NCBI GenBank assembly: GCA_023390395.1
Contig: JAEWCY010000174.1
Location: 1 to 48,150 of the forward strand
Length of the DNA stretch: 48,150 nt
Direction: 5' to 3'
Origin: Pseudomonadota bacterium
Lineage (GTDB): Bacteria > Desulfobacterota > Desulfovibrionia > Desulfovibrionales > Desulfovibrionaceae
Both the position numbers and the translations under genes were made by a program. Within the stretch, counting starts at the first letter, position 1. Each line of letters opens with the position of its first letter. The notes beneath the pieces were generated by a model that worked only from the letters and a program-made list of their open reading frames with translations, was not told where the DNA came from and made no database searches. Positions 39,923 to 48,150 of the stretch are shown here, one piece after another.

Positions 39923-40777
39923 TCACGCGTCGCCGTCTTGAGTCGTGTCCTGCACGCTGGTTGTGGTTTCCGTGGCGGAGGTCGGCGTCAGGGAAGCGGC
40001 GCTTGGGACTGGCTCGTTCCCGTTGGTTCCGCCGTGGGCTGGAACATGAAAAAAAGCCCGGATAAAATCAAGTGGAATGGGCAAAATTGTGGCGGCATGG
40101 CTCTCGGCGGCCATTTCCCGCATGGTCTGGAGGTAGCGCAGCTGCAAGGCCTCGGGCCGCACGGCGATGATCTCGGCGGCCTGGGCCAGGCGGGAGGAGG
40201 CCTGGAACTCGCCCTCGGCGTTGATGATCTTGGCCCGGCGTTCGCGTTCGGCCTCGGCCTGCTTGGCCATGGCCCGCTGCATCTCCTGGGGCAGGTCGAT
40301 GTACTTGAGCTCGACGTTGGCCACCTTGATGCCCCACGGGCCGGCGTGCTGGTCCAGGATGCCCTGGACCTGTTCGTTGACCTTGTCCCGGTGGGCCAGA
40401 ATCTCGTCGAGCTCCACGCCGCCGCAGACGCTGCGCAGGGTCGTCTGGGAAATCTGCGAGGTGGCGTACATGTAGTCCTCAACCTCGAGGATGGCCTTGA
40501 TGGGGTCCACGACCCGGAAATAGACCACGGCGTTGACCTTGATGCTCACGTTGTCGCGGGTGATGACGTCCTGGTTGGGCACGTCCATGGCGAAGGTGCG
40601 AAGCGACACCTTGATCATGCGGTCGATGACCGGGAAAAGAAGAATGAGTCCAGGCCCCTTGGCCCCGATGACCCGGCCGAGGCGGAAGATGACGCCGCGT
40701 TCGTACTCGTTGAGCACGCGAAGCGAAGCCATGAGCAGAAAGACGACGATGGCCGCGAACGGCAGCAGGGCGAGCAT
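39923..40777 (-). CDS. Slipin (SPFH/stomatin-like) membrane protein
   Basis: The 284-residue protein has an N-terminal TM (about residues 3-19), then the SPFH domain: NEYERGVIFRLGRVIGAKGPG (about 23-43), NQDVITRDNVSIKVNAVVYF and the helical EMQRAMAKQAEAERERRAKI. Slipins are membrane microdomain scaffolds. It lies 19 bp after nfeD, the classic NfeD-slipin pair in which the NfeD protease cleaves the slipin. The last 40 residues are Ser/Thr/Pro-rich and disordered. Confidence 0.95.
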   Translation of the reverse strand: MLALLPFAAIVVFLLMASLRVLNEYERGVIFRLGRVIGAKGPGLILLFPVIDRMIKVSLRTFAMDVPNQDVITRDNVSIKVNAVVYFRVVDPIKAILEVEDYMYATSQISQTTLRSVCGGVELDEILAHRDKVNEQVQGILDQHAGPWGIKVANVELKYIDLPQEMQRAMAKQAEAERERRAKIINAEGEFQASSRLAQAAEIIAVRPEALQLRYLQTMREMAAESHAATILPIPLDFIRAFFHVPAHGGTNGNEPVPSAASLTPTSATETTTSVQDTTQDGDA

Positions 40778-40796
40778 GATGCGAGCCTCCTCCGGC

Positions 40797-42146
40797 TCAG
40801 GCCGGATTTCGGGGTTCCTTCCGGGCGGAGACGACCAGAAGCATGTCCTTGACCGCGACGACCACCACCGCGTCGCCGGGATTCAACGGCGGGGCCGCGG
40901 CTTCGTCCTTGTCCAGGGCGGCGTTCCAGATTTCGCCATGCACGAACACCTTGCCGCCCGTGCCCGTCCACTGGCGGACCCGGGCCACATCGCCCACCAG
41001 AGCCTGGACGCCCACCCTGGCCTTTTGGCGTTGGGCCTTGGCCAGGAGCCAGACCGCGGCGGAAAGCAGGGCGCACACGCCAAGCACCGTGGGCGCGATG
41101 AGACGCAGAGGCAGGACGCTCGCGCCGTCTTCACGAAAAAGGAGCAAGGAACCGAAAAAAAGCGCCGCCAGTCCGGAAAGGCTCAGCAGGCCGTAGCTCG
41201 TGACGTGGATTTCCAACAGAAAGAGCCCACCGCCGAAAAGGAGCAGCAGCAGGCCGGCGGCATTGGTCGGCAGCACGGAGAGGGCGTAGAGGGCCAGCAG
41301 CAGGCACAGGCCGCCGACCACGCCGGGCAGGATGACGCCCGGCGTGGAAAGCTCGAAAAAGACGCCGGCTACGCCGATGAGGAGCAGGATATAGGCGATT
41401 TGCGGGTCCAGCAGCCAGGCCAGGAACACGTGCTGCCAGGAGGGTTCGTGCTCGACGATGCGCAGGCCGGCGGCGGCGAAGCGCACGGGGCCATCGGGAG
41501 ACGGCAGGCCGCGCTTGCCTATCTGCTCCAGCAGGTCGGCCCGGTCCGTGGCCAGGTAGTCGACCACGCGCTCCCGGACGGCCTGGGCGGCGGTGATGTT
41601 CTCCGCCCGCGTCACGGCCCGCTGGTACCAGGCCGCGTTGCGTCCCGTGGCCTCGGCCAGGGAGCGCACAAGGCTCGACAGGTCGTTTTTGACCTTGGCG
41701 TCCATGGTCTTGCCGATGTCCTCGCCGCCCACGGCCACGGGCGAGGCCGAGCCGATCGTGGTCTGGGGGGCCATGGCGTTGACCTGGGCCGCGGCCATGA
41801 GGAACACGCCTGCCGAGGCGGCGCGCGCGCCGGCCGGCGAGACGTAAAGGACCACGGGGACAGGGGACTGACGGATGGCCTTGACCATGCGGCGCATGAC
41901 CTCCACGCCGCCGCCCGGGGTGTCCAGGCGGACGAGGAGCATGAGCGCGCCCTCCTGGCCGGCCCGCTTCAGGGCGGCGTCCAGGAGGTCGGCCACGACC
42001 GGGGAGACGGCGCCTTCGAGATCGAGGGAGACGACGGTCAGGGGGCGATTGCCAGTCGCCGCGGCCTGTTCTTCGGAGAAGGCCGGAAAAGCGAAAAAAA
42101 CGGCCAGCAGAAGGCTACAAGGCAGCAAGACTCGCCACGACAGCAT
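40797..42146 (-). CDS. NfeD long-form membrane serine protease
   Basis: ATG 42146 follows AAGGAGG; an ATG at 42179 is rejected. The 449-residue protein has a signal sequence (about residues 1-24) and a ClpP-like Ser protease domain: LVRLDTPGGGVEVMRRMVKA, the catalytic Ser in ARAASAGVF, and a likely catalytic Lys in DAKVKND. Four or more TM helices follow (AYILLLIGVAGVFFELSTPG is the characteristic one), and a C-terminal OB-fold NfeD domain ends with LNPGDAVVVVAVKDMLLVV. It works with the adjacent slipin. The 5' end overlaps the upstream gene by 32 bp. Confidence 0.94.
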   Translation of the reverse strand: MLSWRVLLPCSLLLAVFFAFPAFSEEQAAATGNRPLTVVSLDLEGAVSPVVADLLDAALKRAGQEGALMLLVRLDTPGGGVEVMRRMVKAIRQSPVPVVLYVSPAGARAASAGVFLMAAAQVNAMAPQTTIGSASPVAVGGEDIGKTMDAKVKNDLSSLVRSLAEATGRNAAWYQRAVTRAENITAAQAVRERVVDYLATDRADLLEQIGKRGLPSPDGPVRFAAAGLRIVEHEPSWQHVFLAWLLDPQIAYILLLIGVAGVFFELSTPGVILPGVVGGLCLLLALYALSVLPTNAAGLLLLLFGGGLFLLEIHVTSYGLLSLSGLAALFFGSLLLFREDGASVLPLRLIAPTVLGVCALLSAAVWLLAKAQRQKARVGVQALVGDVARVRQWTGTGGKVFVHGEIWNAALDKDEAAAPPLNPGDAVVVVAVKDMLLVVSARKEPRNPA

Positions 42147-42750
42147 CCCAAGCCTCCTTGTCGCTTTGGAGCAGGGCATCCGGATCGGGCAAGGACACTA
42201 TCCTCGTTTCCGTCGGGAGGCTGTCCAAGTCAAGGGGCAACGTCGAGACGTCGGCGTGAAACACGGCCACGGCGCGGGGCCGCAAGCGGCGCAGACCAGC
42301 CTGGAATATGGCCATGTCGGCATCGGGCCCGGGACTGGCGGGCAAGCGCAGGGGCCAGAAAGCGACCAGGTTCTTGCCGGCCAGACCGCAATCCTGGAGC
42401 AGCCTGCGCCACATGGGGCCGCGCCGGGGATCGGGACGGCCGGTCATGTCCTGGCCCAGGGCGGCGTAGGTGATGACGAGCAGGGGACGGGCAGGGGCCT
42501 TGGCGAAGATCGCCGGCCAGGGAGCGGGCCAGGTCGCGGGATCGTCCGACGTATCGATGACCTTCGATGATGGGGGAGTGGCCTCGACCACCGGCGCTTC
42601 CCGGACAACGGCCCGCTCTTGCGCGACAGGGGCCTCGGGGGACGCTTCAGGGGAGCGGGCCTCGGGATCGAGGTAGAAATAGCGCACGCCGGCCAGATGC
42701 CAGATGCGCAGGCGCTCGGGGACGTCTAGGACGGAATCGTGAAGTCCCAT
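42115..42750 (-). CDS. Hypothetical protein between coaBC and nfeD
   Basis: ATG 42750 lies inside the coaBC 3' end (25-bp overlap). The 211-residue product opens GLHDSVLDVPERLRIWHLAG, has a Pro/Ala/Glu-rich linker (about residues 35-65), then a domain with LLVITYAALGQDMTGRPDPR and GPMWRRLLQDCGLAGKNLVA. The pairing of a hydrophobic strand with GQD and Pro-rich PDPRRG faintly recalls nucleotide- or uracil-glycosylase-like folds, but no family is recognised with confidence. Translation coupling on both sides makes it part of the coaBC-nfeD unit. Confidence 0.7.
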   Translation of the reverse strand: MGLHDSVLDVPERLRIWHLAGVRYFYLDPEARSPEASPEAPVAQERAVVREAPVVEATPPSSKVIDTSDDPATWPAPWPAIFAKAPARPLLVITYAALGQDMTGRPDPRRGPMWRRLLQDCGLAGKNLVAFWPLRLPASPGPDADMAIFQAGLRRLRPRAVAVFHADVSTLPLDLDSLPTETRIVSLPDPDALLQSDKEAWDAVVASLAAL

Positions 42751-43946
42751 ATCTTCCAGGCCATTTCCGGTTTGGGCAGGTTCTCCCAGGCTTCCTCGCG
42801 GCCGTCGGCGGCCAGGGCCAGGGCGGTGTTGCGGCTGGCGGCGAATCCGGCGTCGGCGTGGCCGATGGGGTTGGCGATGATGACGTCGCAATTCTTGCGC
42901 CTGAGCTTGCCCAAGGCGTTTTCCCGCAGATTCTCGGATTCGGCGCAAAAGCCCACCAGGGTCTGGCCGGGCTTCTTGGCCTTTCCCAGGGCGGCCAGGA
43001 TGTCGCGCGTGGGCGAAAAAACCAGGGGCGGGCCGCCGGTCGCGGCGTCTTTCTTGAATTTGCCGCCGCCGGGGAAAGGCTCGGGCGAAAAGTCCGCCAC
43101 GGCGGCGGTCAGGACGCCAATGTCGCAAGTGGGCCAGACCTCGTGGCAAGCCTCGTACATCTGGGCGGCCGAAGTCACGCCGATGGTACGCACAGAGTCA
43201 GGGAACCACCAGGAAACCGGGCCGTGGACCACCGTGACGTCCGCGCCGCGAAGCCAGGCGGCCATGGCCACGCACGCGCCCATGAGCCCGGTGGAGGGGT
43301 TGGACCAGAACCGGGCGGCGTCGAAATATTCCCGGGTGGGACCGAGGTTGACCAGGACCTTCCGGCCGGCCAGATCCTGCGGGGTCAGCGCCTTGAGGAT
43401 GGCCGCGAGGATGGCGGTTTCCCCGGCCAGGCGGCCCTGGCCGGATTCGCCGCAAGCCATGTCGCCGCACTCGGGCGCGACGGGCACGACGCCGCGCGCC
43501 AGGAGCGTCCGCCAATTGGCTTTGGTGGCCGGCGCGGCCCACAACCTGGGGTTCATGGCCGGCGCGACGACGATGGGCCCCTCGAAGGCCAGAAGCTGGC
43601 AGCACAGCAGATTGTCGGCCAGGCCGTGGGCCATGCGGGCGATGGTGTTGGCCGTGGCCGGGACCACGGCAAAGGCATGGGCCGCCTGGGCCGGTCCCAG
43701 ATGGGCGAAGGAGGCGACACGTGTGTCGAACATGTCGGTCAGCACGGGGTCCGCGCCCAGGGATTCGAAGGAAAGGGGGGTGACGAAACGGCAGGCGGCC
43801 TCGGTCAGGGTGACGCCCACGGATACGCCGGTTTCCAGAAGGCGGCGCATGAGGGAAACGGCCTTGAAGGCGGCGATGGAACCGGTGACGCCGAGCTGCA
43901 CCCGACGGCCCTGGTAGCCGGTGAAGCGGCAGTGGGAATCATTCAT
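42726..43946 (-). CDS. coaBC: Bifunctional phosphopantothenoylcysteine decarboxylase/synthetase
   Basis: The 406-residue fusion makes 4'-phosphopantetheine on the way to coenzyme A. The CoaC flavodoxin-like part has LGVTGSIAAFKAV (about residues 18-30), the His in FAHLG, VVPATANTIARMAHGLADN, PAMNPRLW and CGDMACGESGQGRL with its catalytic Cys. The CoaB part has NLGPTREYFDAARFWSN, TAAVADFSP and a KFKK segment. Some residues differ from the usual forms: PSTGLMG for SSGKMG, and PRLW for a more common xxMW. Length is normal. Confidence 0.93.
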   Translation of the reverse strand: MNDSHCRFTGYQGRRVQLGVTGSIAAFKAVSLMRRLLETGVSVGVTLTEAACRFVTPLSFESLGADPVLTDMFDTRVASFAHLGPAQAAHAFAVVPATANTIARMAHGLADNLLCCQLLAFEGPIVVAPAMNPRLWAAPATKANWRTLLARGVVPVAPECGDMACGESGQGRLAGETAILAAILKALTPQDLAGRKVLVNLGPTREYFDAARFWSNPSTGLMGACVAMAAWLRGADVTVVHGPVSWWFPDSVRTIGVTSAAQMYEACHEVWPTCDIGVLTAAVADFSPEPFPGGGKFKKDAATGGPPLVFSPTRDILAALGKAKKPGQTLVGFCAESENLRENALGKLRRKNCDVIIANPIGHADAGFAASRNTALALAADGREEAWENLPKPEMAWKIWDFTIPS

Positions 43947-43973
43947 GAGGGAACCCCGGAAGCGGTGGTTGAA

Positions 43974-44855
43974 TCAGCCGGCCAGGCCCTTGCTGCGGTA
44001 GAGTTCGATGTGCCACTGGTAGATGCGCTGGGCCAGGTCGTCGATGACGTTGTCCATGATCTTGGACCACTCGACCTTGCCGGTCTCCAGTTGGCGTACG
44101 CCGTTGGCGATGAATTCCAGGCCCATGACGACGTCGCCGCTGATGGGATCGCGTTGGACGTTGTTGATCTTGCTGACGAGCCAGTATTCCTGGCGCAACT
44201 TGGGCACATCCGCGGCAAAAGTGGAAAAAAAGATGTAGCGGTCGCCTTTTTGCGGTTCGAGGTGCTGTTCCTTGAGCAAAGGCCGTTTGAGGGAAAGCCG
44301 CAACCCGCCGGCGGAAAGGTTGTCGATGACGGCATGGTTGTTTTTGAAATGCCCGAACGCGATGGTGGGCTTGGAAATATCGAAGCCGCCGCTGGAATCG
44401 TACTTCCAGATGGCGATATGGGAAAATTGTTCCAACTGTGGTTTCATGCGCAGGCTTTTTCGACGTTGCGCACCTTGCAGCCTGGTTGGAAAGGAAACGG
44501 CGATTTGCGGCAGTTTTTCTGGTTCTTGTCGTACTTTCAGAATAGTGGTCTGAAAATTATAAAAAATTTCACGATGTCTGTCTTCACGTTCAACAACACG
44601 GAAGAAACATATAATACTTTGATTTATGAAATGTTCTTTGACATGGGAAAGCCCACTGAGTTCCAGAACGAGATTATTTGAATTGAGAGCGACTATTGTT
44701 CCACTAATGCCCTTTAAACTGGAGAATCGTTCATCGAATTGGATATGAATTTTTGATCGTTGCATCAAAGCAAGATCAAGAATAGCGGCAAACTTTTGTT
44801 TTTGCTGCTCTTCTTCCTTGGAGGAAGTCAGTTTCCGGAACATGTCGAGGACCAT
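43974..44855 (-). CDS. PilZ-domain (cyclic di-GMP binding) protein
   Basis: The 293-residue protein begins VLDMFRKLTSSKEEEQQKQK; ATG 44843 four codons later is also possible. The N half is a YcgR_N/PilZN-like beta domain (SSLKGISGTIVALNSNNLVLE). The C half has RRKSLRM (the RxxxR loop, near residue 131) and IDNLSAGGLRLSL (the D/NxSxxG motif), so cyclic di-GMP binding is expected. It may couple the signal to motility or surface functions and could respond to the GGDEF protein at 13124. The coding region is less GC-rich near its start. Confidence 0.9.
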   Translation of the reverse strand: MVLDMFRKLTSSKEEEQQKQKFAAILDLALMQRSKIHIQFDERFSSLKGISGTIVALNSNNLVLELSGLSHVKEHFINQSIICFFRVVEREDRHREIFYNFQTTILKVRQEPEKLPQIAVSFPTRLQGAQRRKSLRMKPQLEQFSHIAIWKYDSSGGFDISKPTIAFGHFKNNHAVIDNLSAGGLRLSLKRPLLKEQHLEPQKGDRYIFFSTFAADVPKLRQEYWLVSKINNVQRDPISGDVVMGLEFIANGVRQLETGKVEWSKIMDNVIDDLAQRIYQWHIELYRSKGLAG

Positions 44856-45119
44856 GGTACGTCAACTATCTGTGAAAAAGTCGCACAGACGCGTTAGGGG
44901 TCGCGAACTCGAAAAAAACAATCCGGAAAAAGGTTCAATGATACGGGCCAAGAACTCGGAAAGGTTATGCTGGAAAATCGCGACTTCCGCCAGGGGGATT
45001 CGGAAAATAATCAGCTAAAATAAATAAATTCTACATGTTAAGAAAATGAGAGAAAAGAGATGGGCGCGAAGGCCAACGGGTCGAAGGTGAAGAAGAAGCA
45101 AGCGGATCAGACAGTTCCA
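44856..45119. other. A/T-rich intergenic region upstream of the PilZ gene
   Basis: This gap of about 264 bp is markedly richer in A/T than the rest of the window, especially near 45014-45035. It probably holds the PilZ promoter. A 26-codon ORF (45060-45140, Lys-rich) is seen but not supported. Confidence 0.3.
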
Positions 45120-45941
45120 TTATTTATAAATTCCAACTGACTCATTTTTTTTGATTTTCTTTTCAATAACCAAGGTGTTCGGGTAAATGCCCAGCAACGA
45201 AGCGTAGATACGATCGGCTTCGTCGGTCTGGCGTTTGCCTTCGAGGATGGAAGCCAGGAAAAAACCGGCCCTGGCCCGGAGTTTTTGGGGAATGACTTGG
45301 TTTTCATAGAGCGAACGCAAGAGCGGCTCGGCCGCATCCGGCGCGTCGCGCTGCAAATGCAGCAAGGCCAATCGCAAATGGAGGCGCGCCTGTTCGGCGG
45401 GGTCGGTTTGCGAGGAAACGGCTTTTCCCAGCAAGGCGACGGCTCCGGAAAGATCGTTGGCGTCGATCCTGGCCTGGATCAAGGCGTCCATGGCCTCGGC
45501 ACGGGAGGTGGAGGGCAGGTCGTCCATCCCGAGCAATTTTTCGAGGAGCCTGGTGGCATGTTCGTAGTCGCGAAGGGCGAGGCGGATGCGGGCGGCGCGC
45601 AGGAGCATGTCCGGTCCGGCCTGGGGATCGGAGCCGAATTCGGGGGCGGCCGTTTCCAGGATGGTCGCGGCCTTGGCCGGGGCGCTCCTGGCGAACTGGT
45701 TGACGTCGGCCAGGCGACGCCAAGCCTCGAGACGTCCTTTTCCGGCCGGATAGGCTTGCAGATAGTTCTGGTAGGCTGTTTCCGAGGCGAGATAGTCGCC
45801 GTCGATGAAGGCGGTCCTAGCTGTCGTAAGCGCGGCGTTTTCCGCGTCCTGCGAGGTGTCGCGGCAGCCGGCCTGGCAACAGAGACAAACCGCCAGGCCG
45901 GCCCAAGCCGCGAGGTTTACGAAGCGTCGGAAGGCGGACAC
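45120..45941 (-). CDS. TPR-like lipoprotein
   Basis: The 273-residue protein has a type II signal peptide ending CCQAGC (lipidated Cys near residue 26). The mature part is helical repeats: AFIDGDYLASETAYQNYLQA, EAWRRLADVNQFARSAPAKA, HATRLLEKLLGMDDLPSTSR and RLHLRLALLHLQRDAPDAAE. The layout resembles outer-membrane assembly or peptidoglycan-associated TPR lipoproteins. Its start overlaps the gyrA 3' end by 25 bp, so it is translationally linked to gyrA. Confidence 0.85.
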   Translation of the reverse strand: MSAFRRFVNLAAWAGLAVCLCCQAGCRDTSQDAENAALTTARTAFIDGDYLASETAYQNYLQAYPAGKGRLEAWRRLADVNQFARSAPAKAATILETAAPEFGSDPQAGPDMLLRAARIRLALRDYEHATRLLEKLLGMDDLPSTSRAEAMDALIQARIDANDLSGAVALLGKAVSSQTDPAEQARLHLRLALLHLQRDAPDAAEPLLRSLYENQVIPQKLRARAGFFLASILEGKRQTDEADRIYASLLGIYPNTLVIEKKIKKNESVGIYK

Positions 45942-48150
45942 TGGGTGGGATCGTTGGGATCGACCAGGTCGAAGCCGGTGACCGTGACGTCGTCCTCCAT
46001 GCGCACGAGCATGACGCCCTGGGTGGCCCGGCCCACGGAGCTGATGCCGGAAACCGACAGCCGGATGATCTTGTTGGCCGAGGTCAGAAGCAGCAGTTCG
46101 TCGTCGGGGTTGACCATGACCGCGCCGATGACCTGGCCGGTCTTGGGCGTCACGCGCATGTTGATGACGCCGAGGCCGCCGCGGTTGCGCACCGGATAGT
46201 GCTCGATGCTGGTGCGCTTGCCGTAGCCGTTGGCCGAGATGGTCAGCACCTCGTCGCGGCCGTTGCCGGTCATGATGACGCCGGCGGCCACGCGGTCGGC
46301 CCCTTTAAGCGCGATGCCCTTGACGCCTGCGGCGGCGCGGCCCGTGGGCCGGATGCCGGAGATGTGGAAGCGGTTGGACAGGCCTTGCTGGGTGGCCAGC
46401 AGGACCTCGGCCGCATCGTCGATCTCCTTGACCGTGAGCAGTTCGTCGCCTTCCTTGAGGGTGACGGCGATGATGCCCGTGCTGCGGCAGTTCTTGTACA
46501 GGTCGGTGCAGGAGCGCTTGACCATGCCGCGCTTGGTCACGAACAGGAAATAGCGCTCGAAGGAGAATTCGCGGATGGCCAAGGCCGTGGCCACGAACTC
46601 CTCCTTGTCCATGGGGAGCAGGTTGGCGATGTGCGCGCCCTTGGCCGTGCGCTGTCCCTCGGGAATCTGGTGCACGGGCAGCATGAACATGCGGCCGAGG
46701 TTGGTAAACAGCAGCAGTTGCTGGTGGTTGGTGGTGGCGCAAAAGGATTGGACGAAGTCGTCGGCCGAGGTGGACACGCCGGCCACGCCCTTGCCGCCGC
46801 GCTTTTGCTGCTGGTAGTTGTCGATCCTGGTGCGCTTGATGTAGCCGCGCCGGGAAAGGGTGATGACCACGTCCTCGTCGGGGATGAGGTCGAGGATGTT
46901 GATGCCTTCCAGATCTTCCAGGATCTCGGTCTTGCGCGGCGTGGCGTAGCGCTCCTTGATCTCTTTTATCTCGTCGCGGATGACGCCGCGAAGGACTTCC
47001 TCGTTTTCGAGGATGGAGCGCAGGTATTCGATGAGCTTGATGAGTTCGTTGTACTCGTCGATGAGCTTCTGGCGTTCCAGGTTGGTCAGGCGCTGCAAGC
47101 GCATGTCGAGGATGGCCTGGGCTTGCCGCTCGGACAGGGAGAAGCGCTCCATGAGCCGTTCCCGTGCTTCCACCACGGTCTTGGAGGAACGGATGATGGA
47201 GACGACCTCGTCGATGTTGTCGAGCGCGATGCGCAGGCCTTCGAGGATGTGGGCGCGCTCCTCGGACTTGCGCAGATCGAAGGCCGTGCGGCGCAGGATC
47301 ACTTCCCGGCGGTGGGACAGGAAGTGCTCCAGGACCTGCTGGATGTTGAGGGTGGCCGGCCGGTTGTCGGCCACCACCATCATGTTGATGCCGAACGAGG
47401 TCTCGAGCGGCGTGTACTTGTACAGGGCGTTTATGACGATGTCCGGGATGACGCCCTTTTTGAGGTCCAGGACGATGCGGATGCCCTTGCGGTCGGACTC
47501 GTCGCGCAGGTCGGACACGCCTTCTATGCGGCCGTCGTTTATCAGCGCCGCGATCTTTTCCACCAGCGAGGACTTGTTGAGCGCGTAGGGAATCTGGCGG
47601 ATGACCACCGCCTGCAGATCCTTCTTGCGGTCCTCGATCTCGGCCTTGCCCCGGATTTTTATGGTGCCGCGACCGGTGGTGTAGGCCTCGATCAGGCCCT
47701 TGCCGCCGTAGATGGCCGCGCCGGTGGGGAAATCCGGGCCCTTGACGAGGCCGATGATCTCCTTGACGTCGCAGTGGGGGTTGTCGAGCTGGTGCAGCAG
47801 GCCGTCGCACAGTTCGCCCAGGTTGTGGGGCGGAATGTTGGTGGCCATGCCCACGGCGATGCCCGAGGAGCCGTTTAGAAGGAGGTTCGGCACCTTGGTC
47901 GGCAGAACCTCGGGTTCATTGAGGGAGTTGTCGTAGTTTGGCCGGAAGTCGACGGTCTCCTTTTCGATGTCGGCCAGGAATTCGCCGGCCAGGCGGGACA
48001 TGCGCACTTCGGTGTACCGCATGGCCGCCGCGGCGTCGCCGTCGATGGAGCCGAAGTTGCCCTGGCCGTCCACGATGGGGTCGCGCATGGAGAAATCCTG
48101 GGCCATGCGCACCAAGGCGTCGTACACGGACTGGTCGCCGTGGGGGTGGT
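45917..48150 (-). CDS. gyrA: DNA gyrase subunit A, C-terminal 743 residues (5' end beyond window)
   Basis: The frame is open to the right edge, which falls at HPHGD, about residue 78 in E. coli numbering. MRYTEVRM holds the catalytic Tyr. The winged-helix/tower and coiled-coil regions follow, then the C-terminal beta-pinwheel. The GyrA box QKRGGKG (near 46790) identifies GyrA rather than ParC. The residue at E. coli position 83 is Gln (GDQSVYD). It supercoils DNA with GyrB. The 3' end overlaps the TPR lipoprotein gene. Confidence 0.97.
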   Translation of the reverse strand, partial: HPHGDQSVYDALVRMAQDFSMRDPIVDGQGNFGSIDGDAAAAMRYTEVRMSRLAGEFLADIEKETVDFRPNYDNSLNEPEVLPTKVPNLLLNGSSGIAVGMATNIPPHNLGELCDGLLHQLDNPHCDVKEIIGLVKGPDFPTGAAIYGGKGLIEAYTTGRGTIKIRGKAEIEDRKKDLQAVVIRQIPYALNKSSLVEKIAALINDGRIEGVSDLRDESDRKGIRIVLDLKKGVIPDIVINALYKYTPLETSFGINMMVVADNRPATLNIQQVLEHFLSHRREVILRRTAFDLRKSEERAHILEGLRIALDNIDEVVSIIRSSKTVVEARERLMERFSLSERQAQAILDMRLQRLTNLERQKLIDEYNELIKLIEYLRSILENEEVLRGVIRDEIKEIKERYATPRKTEILEDLEGINILDLIPDEDVVITLSRRGYIKRTRIDNYQQQKRGGKGVAGVSTSADDFVQSFCATTNHQQLLLFTNLGRMFMLPVHQIPEGQRTAKGAHIANLLPMDKEEFVATALAIREFSFERYFLFVTKRGMVKRSCTDLYKNCRSTGIIAVTLKEGDELLTVKEIDDAAEVLLATQQGLSNRFHISGIRPTGRAAAGVKGIALKGADRVAAGVIMTGNGRDEVLTISANGYGKRTSIEHYPVRNRGGLGVINMRVTPKTGQVIGAVMVNPDDELLLLTSANKIIRLSVSGISSVGRATQGVMLVRMEDDVTVTGFDLVDPNDPTQCPPSDAS

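Noticed and set aside
44818..45018. 66-codon plus ORF antisense to the PilZ start
   Set aside because: No good ribosome site and no motif; its 5' part is the antisense of a clearly coding region.
45060..45140. 26-codon Lys-rich ORF
   Set aside because: Weak ribosome site, no recognisable feature, and it overlaps the 3' end of a convergent gene.
1..48150. tRNA, rRNA, CRISPR arrays, insertion sequences
   Set aside because: No T-loop/GTTCRA cloverleaf pattern, rRNA segment, regularly spaced repeats or transposase motifs were seen.

Overview
The window is a GC-rich (well above 60% by eye) bacterial chromosome segment. Gene order (hisS-aspS-def-fmt-DUF116-rsmB), codon usage, GC-rich intergenic hairpins and many family variants point to a sulfate-reducing deltaproteobacterium of the Desulfovibrio group (Desulfovibrio/Solidesulfovibrio type). 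This is inference from gene content; no rRNA or tRNA gene was found to confirm it. A consensus parS site, parA, parB and the 3' part of gyrA suggest that the right half lies in the origin-proximal part of the chromosome.

Left part (1-16812): the start of a receiver-like protein (cut by the window edge), a Pro/Gly/Tyr-rich secreted protein with 51-bp repeats, a lipoprotein, a methyltransferase, then the translation block hisS, aspS, def, fmt, a DUF116 Fe-S membrane protein and rsmB. A signalling cluster follows: a Cache-type chemoreceptor (minus), a Gdx/SugE-type SMR exporter, a putative glycosyltransferase, a solute-binding-domain diguanylate cyclase and a dCache chemoreceptor (plus).

Middle (16890-24163): a compact phage-derived cassette. 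It has an S24 (CI-like) repressor, a Mor/C-like activator, a zinc-ribbon protein, a holin-like protein, a DUF2730-like protein, a 40-residue ORF, terminase small and large subunits and a small membrane protein. No integrase, transposase, portal, capsid or tail gene is present. A hybrid histidine kinase, a Cys-rich lipoprotein and a small exported protein with a sigma-54-like promoter sit inside it on the minus strand. Between repressor and activator is a phased array of GGAAT half-sites overlapping a TTGACA promoter.

Next (24164-32050): a ZraP-like periplasmic protein and a SHOCT protein behind a strong sigma-54 promoter with upstream dyads, a subtilase with P-domain and RTX repeats, a TPR protein, ilvD, a CgeB-like glycosyltransferase and a TetR regulator.

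Right part (31989-48150), mostly minus strand: parB is translationally coupled to a STAS protein that heads an Mla-type lipid-transport operon (STAS, MlaE, MlaF, MlaD, PqiC-like lipoprotein, DUF1992). A plus-strand zinc-ribbon gene separates parB from parA, and a parS palindrome lies just upstream of parA. Then come a 96-aa protein, a UDP-glucuronate-epimerase-like SDR, a slipin/NfeD pair downstream of coaBC, a PilZ protein, a TPR lipoprotein and gyrA (5' end outside the window).

The most unusual elements are the capsid-less packaging cassette with its operator array, the sigma-54-controlled metal/envelope-stress locus, and the parB-Mla coupling. All calls come from reading the sequence; no database search was run.
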